From Nepenthes gracilis (lineage: Eukaryota; Streptophyta; Magnoliopsida; Caryophyllales; Nepenthaceae): DNA of 64,000 nucleotides. Location of the stretch: NCBI GenBank assembly GCA_033239525.1, contig BSYO01000014.1, forward strand, positions 10,710,021-10,774,020. The letters are read 5' to 3'. The notes beneath the pieces are model-generated. The model saw nothing but the letters and a program-made list of their open reading frames with translations, searched no databases and was not told the origin of the DNA. Positions 24,569-33,926 of this stretch are shown one piece after another. A program made the position numbers and the translations under genes. Every line of letters starts with the position of its first letter. The stretch's first letter is position 1.

Positions 24569-24579
24569 CTCTAATACCA
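24569..24579 (-). other. Primer-binding site of chromovirus E
   Basis: TGGTATTAGAG on the minus strand, four bases downstream of the LTR end TTCGTGACA. It matches the 3' end of initiator Met tRNA with one C-to-T change. Confidence 0.7.
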
Positions 24580-24583
24580 CTTT

Positions 24584-25259
24584 TGTCACGAACTCAGATT
24601 AAGTAGGTCAATTAAATAATTAATTATAATTTTTAAAATTTAAAATCTTAAAGAAATTCAATAAATAATACTAAGTCTTAAAATTTCGGGTGTGATAAAC
24701 CAAATACACATGATCTAACAAATTAAAAATTCACACGACCTCATTGGACAACCATTCGAATAAAATAATCATAACCTACTTTATAATTATTGTAAGTGAG
24801 GTAACAGTACAACTAAAAATTATAATCAAATATGACATAATATCTGAATTATTTTTAAAATATAATCATAAGCCTATACCCAACCAATTCTATAATCCAA
24901 TCATGTCAAATATTAATTTAATTCATAATAAAATTAAAACTCATCAAATCGGATGAATAACTAACAAATCATATTCTAACTCCTACAATGCGTTCGAACC
25001 TTCACTCTGAAGGGATAATATTGAAAACGTGAGTCAAGCGCACAGTAAGTATTATATTTAAACAAAAGGAATCTAATGAATCAGAAAAAATATCAAATGG
25101 ATAAAATTCGTATAAATGACAAAATAAATCCAAATCGCTGATAAAATAAATCTAATAAAAAATATGGGATTTAATATTTGAAATTAATTGTAATCCTCGT
25201 ACTCAAATCAAATATTAAAATTTAAAATAAATATCCAAATTGAAAAACAGTTCTCATCG

Positions 25260-25292
<33 letters not shown>
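24584..25292 (-). repeat. Partial 5' LTR of chromovirus E
   Basis: Homologous to 12928-13640, including the GGTCAATTAAATAATTAATT start, AAACCAAATACACATGAT and the module at 25005-25050. Homology stops in the (TA)n tract at 25262-25292; the remaining 1.8 kb of LTR is missing. Confidence 0.75.
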
Positions 25293-25296
<4 letters not shown>

Positions 25297-25722
25297 TAAA
25301 ATAGTAGTAATCCGGATTGAAAAACATATTTAGGTGTTCATATATAAACGATGCATTATATGTCTCAATTATATGGCAAGAATCATACGGATATTGGATA
25401 TTCGTCCACAGGATGCGGTTACTGGTTTTAGCAATCAAGTAGTCTGCATGGTTAACATTCACGTTGGATTGACACCTCTGCAACTACCAACGTCCCCCGC
25501 CGCCACCATCCTCATCATCATTATTATTTTGGATTAGTAAGCCATCCAACATTTGCAATGAAACACTAAATTCACTTTAGAATGATTGTTTCCGTTGATA
25601 ATAGGTACATGTTTGCAAGAACAATAATATGTTTATATTTAAGGTTATGGTTCCCCCATGCCATACATACATAGCAGTGTTGTTTTAGAAGTTCCGCTAC
25701 ACTTAGGTCTTAGTAAAGGAGG

Positions 25723-25759
<37 letters not shown>

Positions 25760-26459
25760 TATTATTTTATCTTATATAAATATTGTTTCAAATTTTATAT
25801 TTGTAAAAAAAATATTTAATTTTTTTGAAAAATAATAACTTCTTGTACAAGGTCGTACCGTAGCTGTAGTAATAGTGTTTTTCTATTTGAAAAATTTTTC
25901 ATAATTTTGATGTAAATTGGCATTTATTTTGCAACTTAAGACCACACATTTCATATATTTTTTTTCAATTTGCTACTTTAATTTTTATGTTTTCTGCCCA
26001 ATGCCTTATATATATATATATTTTAATAATCATTATTTTTTTTTCAGTGATTTTATATGCTTCGATAAATGCCCCATGGCAGGAAATAAATAGTTCAGAT
26101 CCTTTTTTTTAAAAAAAAAAAAATCATTATTAAAGTGAATAAAATGGAGAGTGGCTAGCCATGCTTGAAGGCATTTGATTTCGTTATGTACTTTAAATTA
26201 TTTTTATTGTCTAATTCGGTGTAATTGGACATCAAATTAATCAATATTAAAGTTAAATTTTATTGACAAACTACACAGTATAAGATTAAGTATGCCGAAT
26301 GATTGATTTTTTATACTTGATGGGGGCGTATGCGTTTCACATTCTGGCAGAACTAGCTTACCTTGCCGTGTTGAAAACGCCGAAAGAGGGTTTGACCCCA
26401 GCAAAAATGTTGAGATTTGTCCGCACAAAATTTTGTCACACAAATTTGAGAATAAAATT
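25293..26459. other. AT-rich region without identified genes
   Basis: Contains (TA)n at about 25738-25761, poly-A/T tracts near 25725 and 26110, and short open frames with no recognisable features. Possibly old unannotated repeat or target DNA. Confidence 0.5.
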
Positions 26460-27411
26460 TGATGCATTATGGATCTAAATTTTAAATAAATTCGGATCAA
26501 GTCATTTGTCTGAGTCCTACTCCATTTACTAAGTCTGGATCATATACACAGTTATGAACAGGAGGTCAGGTGACGGCGAAAGGTTATCCTATTGAAAATG
26601 ATTTGACACTCAAGTTAGTAAACTATCTTCAAAGTAAGAAGGTGGATGCAATGAGATGCGGTATGTATGCGGTGAGTGTTTGCTACGTAGTGGTGCTCTC
26701 GTAAGCAGAGAAGTTTTGATTACTCGTAAGGAGCAAAATGTCTACGTACTGTGTTCCTTGGGAACGTAGTAGCAAAGAAAGTGAGAGAGAGAGAGAGATA
26801 GTGCTAAAATGCTGAAAGAGTGATAGCCTTTATAAGAGAAGGCTTTTGCAGGCAAGTGAGAACGTGCTTTAAAATGAGAACTACATAGCCTTTTATAGTT
26901 GTTGTGTTGGGATGCTTTCCTTGTGTAGAAGGATTTGATTTTCACACTCTGATAAGATCACTGTCTTTTCGCCTTTATGACAGTGACGGTTGATTGATTT
27001 CTTTTTACGTTTTGTAACCGTTATAGCTTATTGCAGGACAATGGCGGATTTTGGCGCCTTTCTTTAGGGATACGCATTGAATCTGAAAGTGATCGTTATA
27101 ATAGAGATTGCCTTCTGTGGAGAGCGTGGAATCAGGGGAGAAGACCGTTGCTGCATGAAGACGGGCACGTGGGCCATTCTGGGCTTGGGCCACTTAAGGC
27201 TTCGTCTCCGTCTAATTTACTGATCATGATTCCGGTCAATGGAAGCGTTGATCGTCTTGGGACAAGTTGTCCGTCTTACTCTTGGGTTTTATTGGCTCAT
27301 TAGCCTTTCGTCCGGTCAACGGCTGACATTGACCATTTAGGCACAAATGGACCATTGTGGATCTGGGCCGTTCTTCCTTCTTGGGCCAGCCAATTACTGA
27401 TATACCCATCA
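26460..27411 (-). mobile_element. Solo LTR Y, same Tat family as LTR X
   Basis: 952 bp; the minus strand starts TGATGGGTATATCAGTAATT and ends CATAATGCATCA. It aligns throughout with LTR X (1828-2795), e.g. GGTCTTCTCCCCTGATT, ACTATAAAAGGC and ACTTGAGTGTC. Flanks AAATT and AAACT differ at one base, and neither a primer site nor a purine tract is present, so it is a solo LTR with a worn 5-bp duplication. TATA box on the minus strand at 26889-26897; W-box motifs at 27234, 27314 and 27329. Confidence 0.75.
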
Positions 27412-27589
27412 AAACTCTATCAAGATCAACTATCGAATTTTTCGTTAAAATTCATGACGAATTTAGATGATAGTATACATTTACAAGTAAGATAAAAATT
27501 GATTTGTCTTTAGATTTTAATTATCGAATGAATTAGGGGGCCGCTTGATCTCGCCCGATAGGTTAAATTGAAGTGTGTTCAGTTTTCAT

Positions 27590-28690
27590 TACCTTGAATC
27601 AGAATTCTACACACCATAACTAACAAACAAGAGATTAGAGAATAGCGGAACTCTTCGATTTATTTTTTAACGTTCAAATTATAAATTTTTCTTAGTTGAA
27701 TAAAAAGATAACATATGGATGCATGAAAAGGGGAATTGGGTATTTACGGAGAGCAATACTTTGATGATGCGCTCAAGGGGAGAGCGGGTTAGAGGAAATG
27801 TGCTCCACTGGGAGTGTCTTTGAAAAAGTAGTATGCTCGACGGGGGACAACTTATAAAAATGTGCACCTAATTGAGGAATAACTTAGTGAGGAAGGTGCG
27901 CTTGATTGGGAACGGTTTAGTGAGAAAATTGCGCTCGACTGGGAGTGGTTTAGTGAGAGAAGTGCGGTTTAGTAATAAAGGTGCACTCGATAGGGAGTGA
28001 CCTTAGAGATGGAGGACAATACTTTGTAGGGTACGCTCATAGGGAGTGACTTTGGAAATAGAGAGTAGTGTTCCATTGGGTGCGCTTGTGGAAAGTGACT
28101 TTGGAGATGGAGATCACTTGGATATTTGATTCTCCAGAGTAGTGATCGGGGATTTGACTGGCGAATAGATCGCCAGTTACTCCAGAGGGGTTCCAGAGGG
28201 AGTGTTGAAAAATGGATTGAAAAAGAGAAAGAAAATCCTTCCTTCTCTCTATGGTGATTCCAAATGAGGTTTTGAAAAGTAGATCTCGAAAAAAATACTG
28301 GAAAGAGAGCCCCTTTCGCCTACGGAGGAAGAGATGTATATGTAGAATGAAGGCGTTGGTCTGCCTGTCTTGGCTCAAATACTATGTAATTATGAGTGAT
28401 CGACATTGTAAATCCTGCCATTATGCTTTTAATTGCGGAAATTCCTATGGCAATAGGTTGGCTGTCGTCGCTTGTAAATTGTACTTTTGTAGGCGTGTGG
28501 GACCACCTGGCGACAATAGTTGTTGAGATTTATCAGTTAAGTTGGAGCTGACCATACTGTGTCAATGGGTCTACTATGTGGTTATCCTTAATGGCCCATG
28601 ATCCGCTAAGCTGTTTTAGGTCGAGCAGGCTTGGGCTTGCTACTGCAAATTGAGGGCCTTGGGTTTCATAAAGTTTTTGTTGTACTACTA
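27590..28690 (-). mobile_element. LTR Z1 (Tat type) with internal tandem array
   Basis: The minus strand is homologous to LTR Z2 (about 42640-43600): a TATA-like ACATATACATCTC, then a CT-rich stretch, then the tandem array, then AATTTGAACGTTAAAAAATA and AAGATCAAGCGGCCCCCTAAT-like ends. Exact termini are not resolved; the right boundary near 28690 is a guess. No coding region; the 113-aa frame at 28037-28378 is within the LTR. Confidence 0.5.
27750..28115 (-). repeat. Tandem repeat in LTR Z1
   Basis: Six to eight diverged units of 33-49 bp on the theme CACTCCC.RTCGAGYGCACC (minus strand). In the plus sense this reads as repeated GTGCGCTCGACTGGGAGTGG. Two or three units of the same theme occur in LTR Z2 at 43240-43375. 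Confidence 0.7.
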
Positions 28691-30629
28691 CGTTCAGAGC
28701 ATTCTCACTCTACAAGCCGAATCCTAAGTTGGCCAGTTGGATATCAGATCCATCAAATAAGATAAAAATCATTCTCTACGAATGTATAAACTACAAGATA
28801 AAACTTTTCAATATAATGCAAGTCCAGTTAAACAAATCTTTTAAAATTATGATCAAATTTACTACAAACTTTGGCAACTTGAGTAAAAGCACTAATGATA
28901 TTTTTGGTTATTAAAATAAAATAAGTTAAAAAAAATAATTATTTTAAAAAAATTAAATAATATGATATAGAGTTGAGAATTATTATTTTCATGTTTGATT
29001 ACTTATTTGAAATAATTATGAATAAATTAAAAATTAATTTTTTAATATTTAAATGTAATAATAATTAGAGAAATAATGTAGAAATTTATTTTAATAACTT
29101 TTTTTACCCTTATTTTAAAAGCAATATTCTATAATTATTTGATAGTCTTTTTAGAAATCGTATTCTTTCGAGTGCCACTATATTATACAAAAGAAAATTT
29201 ACAAGCGGATTTGAGATAATTTAACTAGCCAAATTATAAATTATTTAAATAATATTATGAATGTATAAATAATTTGGACGAACGTTAAAAATATTAGGGA
29301 TAAAATAGTAATATTTATAGAAATAATTATTTATTAAATATAGGGAATAAATAATAACAAAAAAATTTTAGTATTATTTATTAATTTAAATAAATATTTA
29401 TTTTTTAAAAAATAATTATTTCATATAATAAAATTATTAAACATAAAAATAAATATTTTATTAGTAAAAAATATGAATAAAATTTTTATTTTTATCAATT
29501 AAATTTGCCACTCAAAATAATAAATATAAAAAAATTATGTATAAAATTATTCTAAATAATAACTAAAATAATACACTGCAGTAATAAAAACCAAAAACAT
29601 ATTTAGATGTACAAGAATCGACAAAATCCCATTCTTCTCCCGAAGAGGACCTCAAATAATAATGTCGGCTTGTTCCTGCCCTGTTCAGGTAACCAGAAAA
29701 TTTAATGGCGATCAGAAATCACAGAAGCAGAATCCATTGGAAGACCACAGCCACAATACGAAGTCGATGAAGTAACACAGAGCCAATCAAAATCGGCACA
29801 GCGGTGGCACTGGGAGAATACATGAATAGATCCAAAACAGAGCAGACCTTCAGTATAGCAGATGAAGAACTGGGAAACTTTGCATGCTCGGAGAAGACCG
29901 AGGCGAAGGGGCGTTATAATGAAACTTCACCGGTGGAGAACAAATCTATGCAGGAATCAATTACTCACTCTTTGCTCGGAGAAGAGACAAAATATCAACG
30001 TCAATATACAAATTAAATCGTACAATAAAAGACAGATTTTAACAAAGAAAAACCTTTTATAAATACTGGGATAATCATCATACTTTATGTTCGAAATATA
30101 TCTACTGTTACAAAAACACTCTGCCAGTTTTTTTTTTGAATTTCGAACTAATTTTTAAATTTGATTTTTCTTTTTTTAATTTTGATCCAAACCCACATAT
30201 TCTATAAAGTATTTTGATGAAAAATACTCTATAAAGGAGATCCCAAGTTCGGATTCTAAGGCTTATATTCTCACATATAGACCATCATAAAGAGTATTGA
30301 GATTTTGAAAGTGTCAAAATATTCTAAAAAATCATCAGCAATTGCAGCAATTAATATTAATGTCAGTAGCATGAGGTCTGTATCTCAATCTTAGTTTCAC
30401 TTATACATTTGATTTACATGTGAGGATGCTTATAGCGTGATAATTTGATTTTTATCTATTATTTGGTATCATAGTGTATTCCTCTGCCTTGATATTCCGG
30501 ATGTTTCTCATAATTTCTTTCCATAAATACCTGATTTTTTTCAAAAATTTAAAGTTCATTTTCATTAACTTTTGCTAGAAACTAAAGTAAATTAAATTTT
30601 TATTATTTTTTGTGAATTTTTTTCTTCAT
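28691..30629. other. AT-rich region, no assigned element
   Basis: 28900-29580 is extremely AT-rich. 29590-30060 is less so and looks like unique sequence with a 70-codon frame at 29804-30016 (MNRSKTEQTFS...), but I recognise no protein and see no element termini. It may include a host gene fragment. The end is the insertion site of the copia element (TTTAA at 30630). Confidence 0.4.
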
Positions 30630-30634
30630 TTTAA

Positions 30635-31479
30635 TGTTGGGAATCACTCCCGTGTGGAAGTCCTTGTGACCAGGAGACTTGGACGGAACACGTGTGTGCT
30701 ACTTTAAGAAGAAGGAATTTCGGCCAACATAATTAATCGGAACCTTCTGGACGGTCAACCTCTACGATCAATATGTTGACCAGTAAAGTTGTGAGACGAC
30801 TGACTCAGCTGAAGAATCGGGACGGACTATTTCGACCGGTCAATGGTGTGATTGACATGCCAAAATGAGAGGATGGTCAACAGAGTTGACCGACTGAATT
30901 TGAAAGGTCTGAATGGCTGTTATAACCCAAAAGGTGTATATTTAACTTATCCGATTTGGTAGTTGATAGATATCATTCTTGGGACTCTAAACGCTGATCG
31001 GTTTGCAGGAGTAGGCATGCGCTGCTTGCTGCAGGACAGGGCTTGCGCATGAACGCATGTAGACTTTGAAAGTTGAACACCAACCACCGAACTGAGCTAT
31101 GGTGAGGGACGTGTGTATATATATAAGTGTGTATATGCACACTCAATAGGGGAGAGTAGTGAGAAAATCAGAGGAGAGAAAGTGAAAAGAAAGAGAGCAG
31201 TGAGTGAAAACAAAGTGTTGAAGTTTTGTTTATCTTTGCTCTGTTCTTGTTTTCATTTCCTATAGTTTGTGTAACAAATTTTCATACCTAATGATTTTAC
31301 GGATTAAGTGTCCTGTGATTTTTTTCTTATTTCAGAAGAGTTTTTCACGTAAAATATTTGGTATTCATTTCTCCTCTCCTATTTCTACTTCACTGTGTGT
31401 GTACTTTTATTAGTCGCCCGCCCATTCTGGCCATTAGGCTCCTATATCCTTGTCAGTTCGCCACCCATTTTTGCCAACA
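30635..31479 (+). repeat. 5' LTR of the Tork element
   Basis: 845 bp. U3 has five TTGACC/GGTCAA W-box motifs plus one TTGAC core between 30753 and 30891, then a TATA box (TATATATAA, about 31116-31124). It ends GCCAACA directly before the primer site. Confidence 0.9.
31116..31124 (+). promoter_or_regulatory. TATA box of the Tork 5' LTR
   Basis: TATATATAA about 225 bp downstream of the W-box cluster; the same place in the 3' LTR reads GTATATATATGTG. Confidence 0.5.
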
Positions 31480-31481
31480 AG

Positions 31482-31492
31482 TGGTATCAGAG
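31482..31492 (+). other. Primer-binding site of the Tork element
   Basis: TGGTATCAGAG, complementary to the 3' end of initiator Met tRNA, two bases after the 5' LTR. Confidence 0.9.
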
Positions 31493-31515
31493 AGGGGTTA
31501 AGAATTTTATCTGAA

Positions 31516-32271
31516 TGGCGTCATCATCCTCAAAGAACTTGCCATTCAGCGTAGAACAGTTTAATAAGTAGGGTAACTTCATCCTCTGGCAGGAGAGGGT
31601 GAAGAACATCCTGACTAGAGAAGGAACAATAACAGCACTGAAGAAGAAGACAGATAAGCCGAAAAAACCTATCAGTGGAGGACTGGCAAGATAAACAAGA
31701 CCTTGCCAAATGTATTATTAAGTTATGCTTAGCGGACAACACGCTCCAGAAGGTGTTCAGCCTAACTGATCCGGCAGAAGTGTGGGAGAAGTTAGAAAGC
31801 CGATATAAGTCCAAATCCTTGACAATCAGGCTACATATAAAGATATAATTTTATGGTTTGTGGTTGTCAGAGGGTGGCAGTTTTGAAAAATATTTAGACG
31901 AATTTAATCGGATCGTAACACAAATGTCCGCTCTTGATGAGATAATCAAGGAGGAGGACAAGGCATTAGTACTACTGGCCTCTCTGCCAACCTCTTACGA
32001 TCACATCGTTACCACTTTACCGTTAGAAAAAGATACGTTAAAGTTGGACGAGGTAATTGCTTCCTTACTCATGAATGAGATAAGGCGGTCACAATGGGCT
32101 TCAACATCTTCTCATTGTGAAGTACTTGTGACTGAGTCTGGGGAAAGGAGTAGAGGATGTAGCCAGAAGCTTGGAGAGAAAGGATGCAGTAAATCTCGAT
32201 CAATGTATCAAAATCTTGAGTGCTATCATTATGACAAAAAGGACCACATCAAGAAGCAATACTTCAAGTGA
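31516..32271 (+). pseudogene. Tork gag
   Basis: ATG at 31516 (MASSSSKNLPFSVEQFN). After an early stop and a frameshift near 31680 it continues as UBN2-type Gag: LCLADNTLQKVFSLTDP, EVWEKLESRYKSKSL, FEKYLDEFNRIVTQM, EDKALVLLASLPTSYDHIV and LDEVIASLLMNE. It ends with a zinc knuckle CYHYDKKDHIKKQY, in which two of the CCHC cysteines are Tyr. Gag packages the element RNA into virus-like particles; this copy cannot. Confidence 0.85.
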
Positions 32272-32380
32272 AAGCGTGAGAATACGAAATAAAAAGGAGA
32301 AAAGGGATGAGGTGAGGACAAGTCCTTTGTCTCAGTGGTCACAGGAAGCGATCTCCTGTTAAAAACTGTAGGTCTATCCA

Positions 32381-32676
32381 TTGAAAACTAAGGACCAGGT
32401 CCTCGGTATATTTGACCAATTTCATACCCTTGTTGAGCAACAGATTGGGAAGAAAATGAAGGCCGTCCGAAGCGATAACAGCGGTGAATACATAGGGCCT
32501 TTTGATGCCTATTGCCGGTCACATGGTATTAGGCATCAGGAAACACCTCCAAAGACGCCACAGTTGAATGGAGTGGCTGAGCGGATGAACCGCACACTTC
32601 TAGAAAGAGTACGGTGTATGCTTTCTGAAGTTGAGCTTCCTAGACACTTTTGGGCCGAAGCATTGAAGACGGCGGC
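32381..32676 (+). pseudogene. Tork integrase, first part
   Basis: Reads LKTKDQVLGIFDQFHTLVE, then VRSDNSGEYIG with the second catalytic Asp, TPPKTPQLNGVAERMNRT with the catalytic Glu, and LPRHFWAEALKT. The sequence just upstream (about 32340-32380) joins the end of gag directly to mid-integrase, so protease, the HHCC finger and the first Asp are deleted. It is cut by LTR D and resumes at 35530. Confidence 0.85.
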
Positions 32677-32839
32677 TGTGAGGTTCCGGATTTAAGAACT
32701 TGATAATGATGAGGTGATTAGTATGTTAATGATCAATACTAGGCTTATGGAATGAATAAGGTTTGGTATTGGAAGAAAAATCGAGAAAGTGTTCGGGTTC
32801 GTGCTGCTGGTGCACGACTAGCAGGCTTACGCCTACTCT

Positions 32840-33018
32840 GCGCTTGAGCCGTGGCTCGAGCGCATTTTCCAGTAGCTCCCCCGCCCTCTGGCCGCTTGAG
32901 CTGCGCTCAAGTGGAAAAACCAAAACTGGCCCCGCTTGCTGGCCGCTCGAGCGTAGCTCGAGCGGTGGGAGTCCAGGGGCTCGACCGCCTGCTGCCCGCT
33001 CGAGCTGCGCTCGAGTGG
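32840..33018. repeat. Four palindromes spaced about 52 bp apart
   Basis: Palindromes at 32840-32863, 32892-32914, 32943-32965 and 32996-33018. Each has 10-bp arms around a 3-4-bp loop, on the model CCGCTCGAGC-N3-GCTCGAGCGG. The third has perfect arms; the others have one arm mismatch. Centres are 51-53 bp apart. The array ends 9 bp upstream of the TATA box. Confidence 0.9.
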
Positions 33019-33026
33019 TGGTGATG

Positions 33027-33033
33027 TATAAAA
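33027..33033 (+). promoter_or_regulatory. TATA box of LTR D
   Basis: TATAAAA in GATGTATAAAAGTCGTG, directly downstream of the palindrome array. The only good TATA box on the element's sense strand near this GC-rich block. Confidence 0.6.
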
Positions 33034-33407
33034 GTCGTGCCCTGCCTTCTCCTCGTCATTTTCGCACGGTTTAGGGTTTCTAGAGAGAGAGGGAGCGCCG
33101 ATCCTAGTGAGAGAAAAGAGGAGATCGAGGCCGGATAGTCTGAATCCGTCTGAGAGCTAGTTATAAAGGTGTTATGCTGGTTATAGCCACTTCTCGTACC
33201 CACTTCTCATTCTCTTTCGATATTTTGCTTGATTTCATTGGGTATTTTGTGTCGATACCCACCGTGAACGTTATAATCTTAAAACCCATGCTTTGAGGTC
33301 CAAGAATATGTAGTCGTTTGTCCGAATCGTGTCCGATCCGTCCGGTTTGGTTTCACCGAAACCCTAAACCACAAAATTGGGGATTTCCCGTTTCCCGCCT
33401 GTGTATC

Positions 33408-33926
33408 TTGAAATTGACCTCAAAATGTGAATCCCCACGTCCTAATGATGTATATATGTCGGCCGCAGGTTCGATTTCGCACGTCTCGACCCATTCGCGG
33501 CGTCCGAGCCCTCTAAGTGGGCGCGATTACTGTTCACCCGAGACCGAAGGTGGAAATTACATGTTGTCACCTTCGTTAAATGTTGAAATGACCTTAGAAT
33601 GTGAATCATCGTATCCCAATTGTATGTATATATCGACCGGATGCCGAATCCCCTAAGATTTGACCCGTTCTGGCATCCGGGAGCCTTGAAAGTTCCCCGT
33701 TACTGTTCATCCGAAAATGAATGGGAAGTGGCATGCTTCCATCACTGTATTAAGTTAAATCGAGCTCAAATGTGAAATATTGTGTACAAATTGTGCGTAC
33801 GTGTCTACCGGACATCCGATCTTTCAAGTATCGGACTGTTTACGGTGTCCGGATGTTCAAAAGGAAATCTGATATTGTTCACGCGAAATGAAATGAGAAA
33901 CGTATATGTTGTTCCCTCGTTAATTG
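33408..33926 (+). repeat. Three tandem copies of a ~173-bp unit in LTR D
   Basis: Units start near 33408, 33583 and 33755. Each repeats the order: TTGAAAT..CC..AAAATGTGAAT, TGTATATAT, GACCGGATGCCGA-like, GTCCG, TACTGTTCA(C/T)CCGA, then a GTTGT..CC(T)TCGTTAA end. A partial fourth start is at 33927. They are well diverged from each other. Confidence 0.75.

Larger units (their letters stand above)
12928..25292 (-). mobile_element. Tekay/Del-like chromovirus E, full length but interrupted by two solo LTRs
   Basis: Minus-strand gypsy element. Its 3' LTR is 12928-15489 (2562 bp, starting TGTAATATC on the minus strand). The first 700 bp of the other LTR is at 24584-25292, homologous to 12928-13640. 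The primer site TGGTATTAGAG (minus, 24569-24579) fits initiator Met tRNA, and the purine tract GAATGAGAGA sits beside the 3' LTR. Inside, on the minus strand, are a protease-RT linker, RT, integrase and a chromodomain-like C-terminus, in chromovirus order. Long LTRs of this size are usual for Tekay/Del. Without insertions A and B the internal part is about 3.9 kb, so some deletion has occurred. The 5' LTR is cut off at a (TA)n tract. Confidence 0.75.

Noticed and set aside
27750..28115. Possible CRISPR-like repeat-spacer array
   Set aside because: Units are diverged and adjacent with variable length, within a plant LTR. No cas genes and the genome is eukaryotic.
28037..28378. 113-codon minus frame
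   Set aside because: Inside LTR Z1 and its tandem array; Z2 does not keep it.
33318..33656. 112-codon frame in LTR D
   Set aside because: Spans the 173-bp repeats, which are not multiples of three and do not preserve the frame between units.
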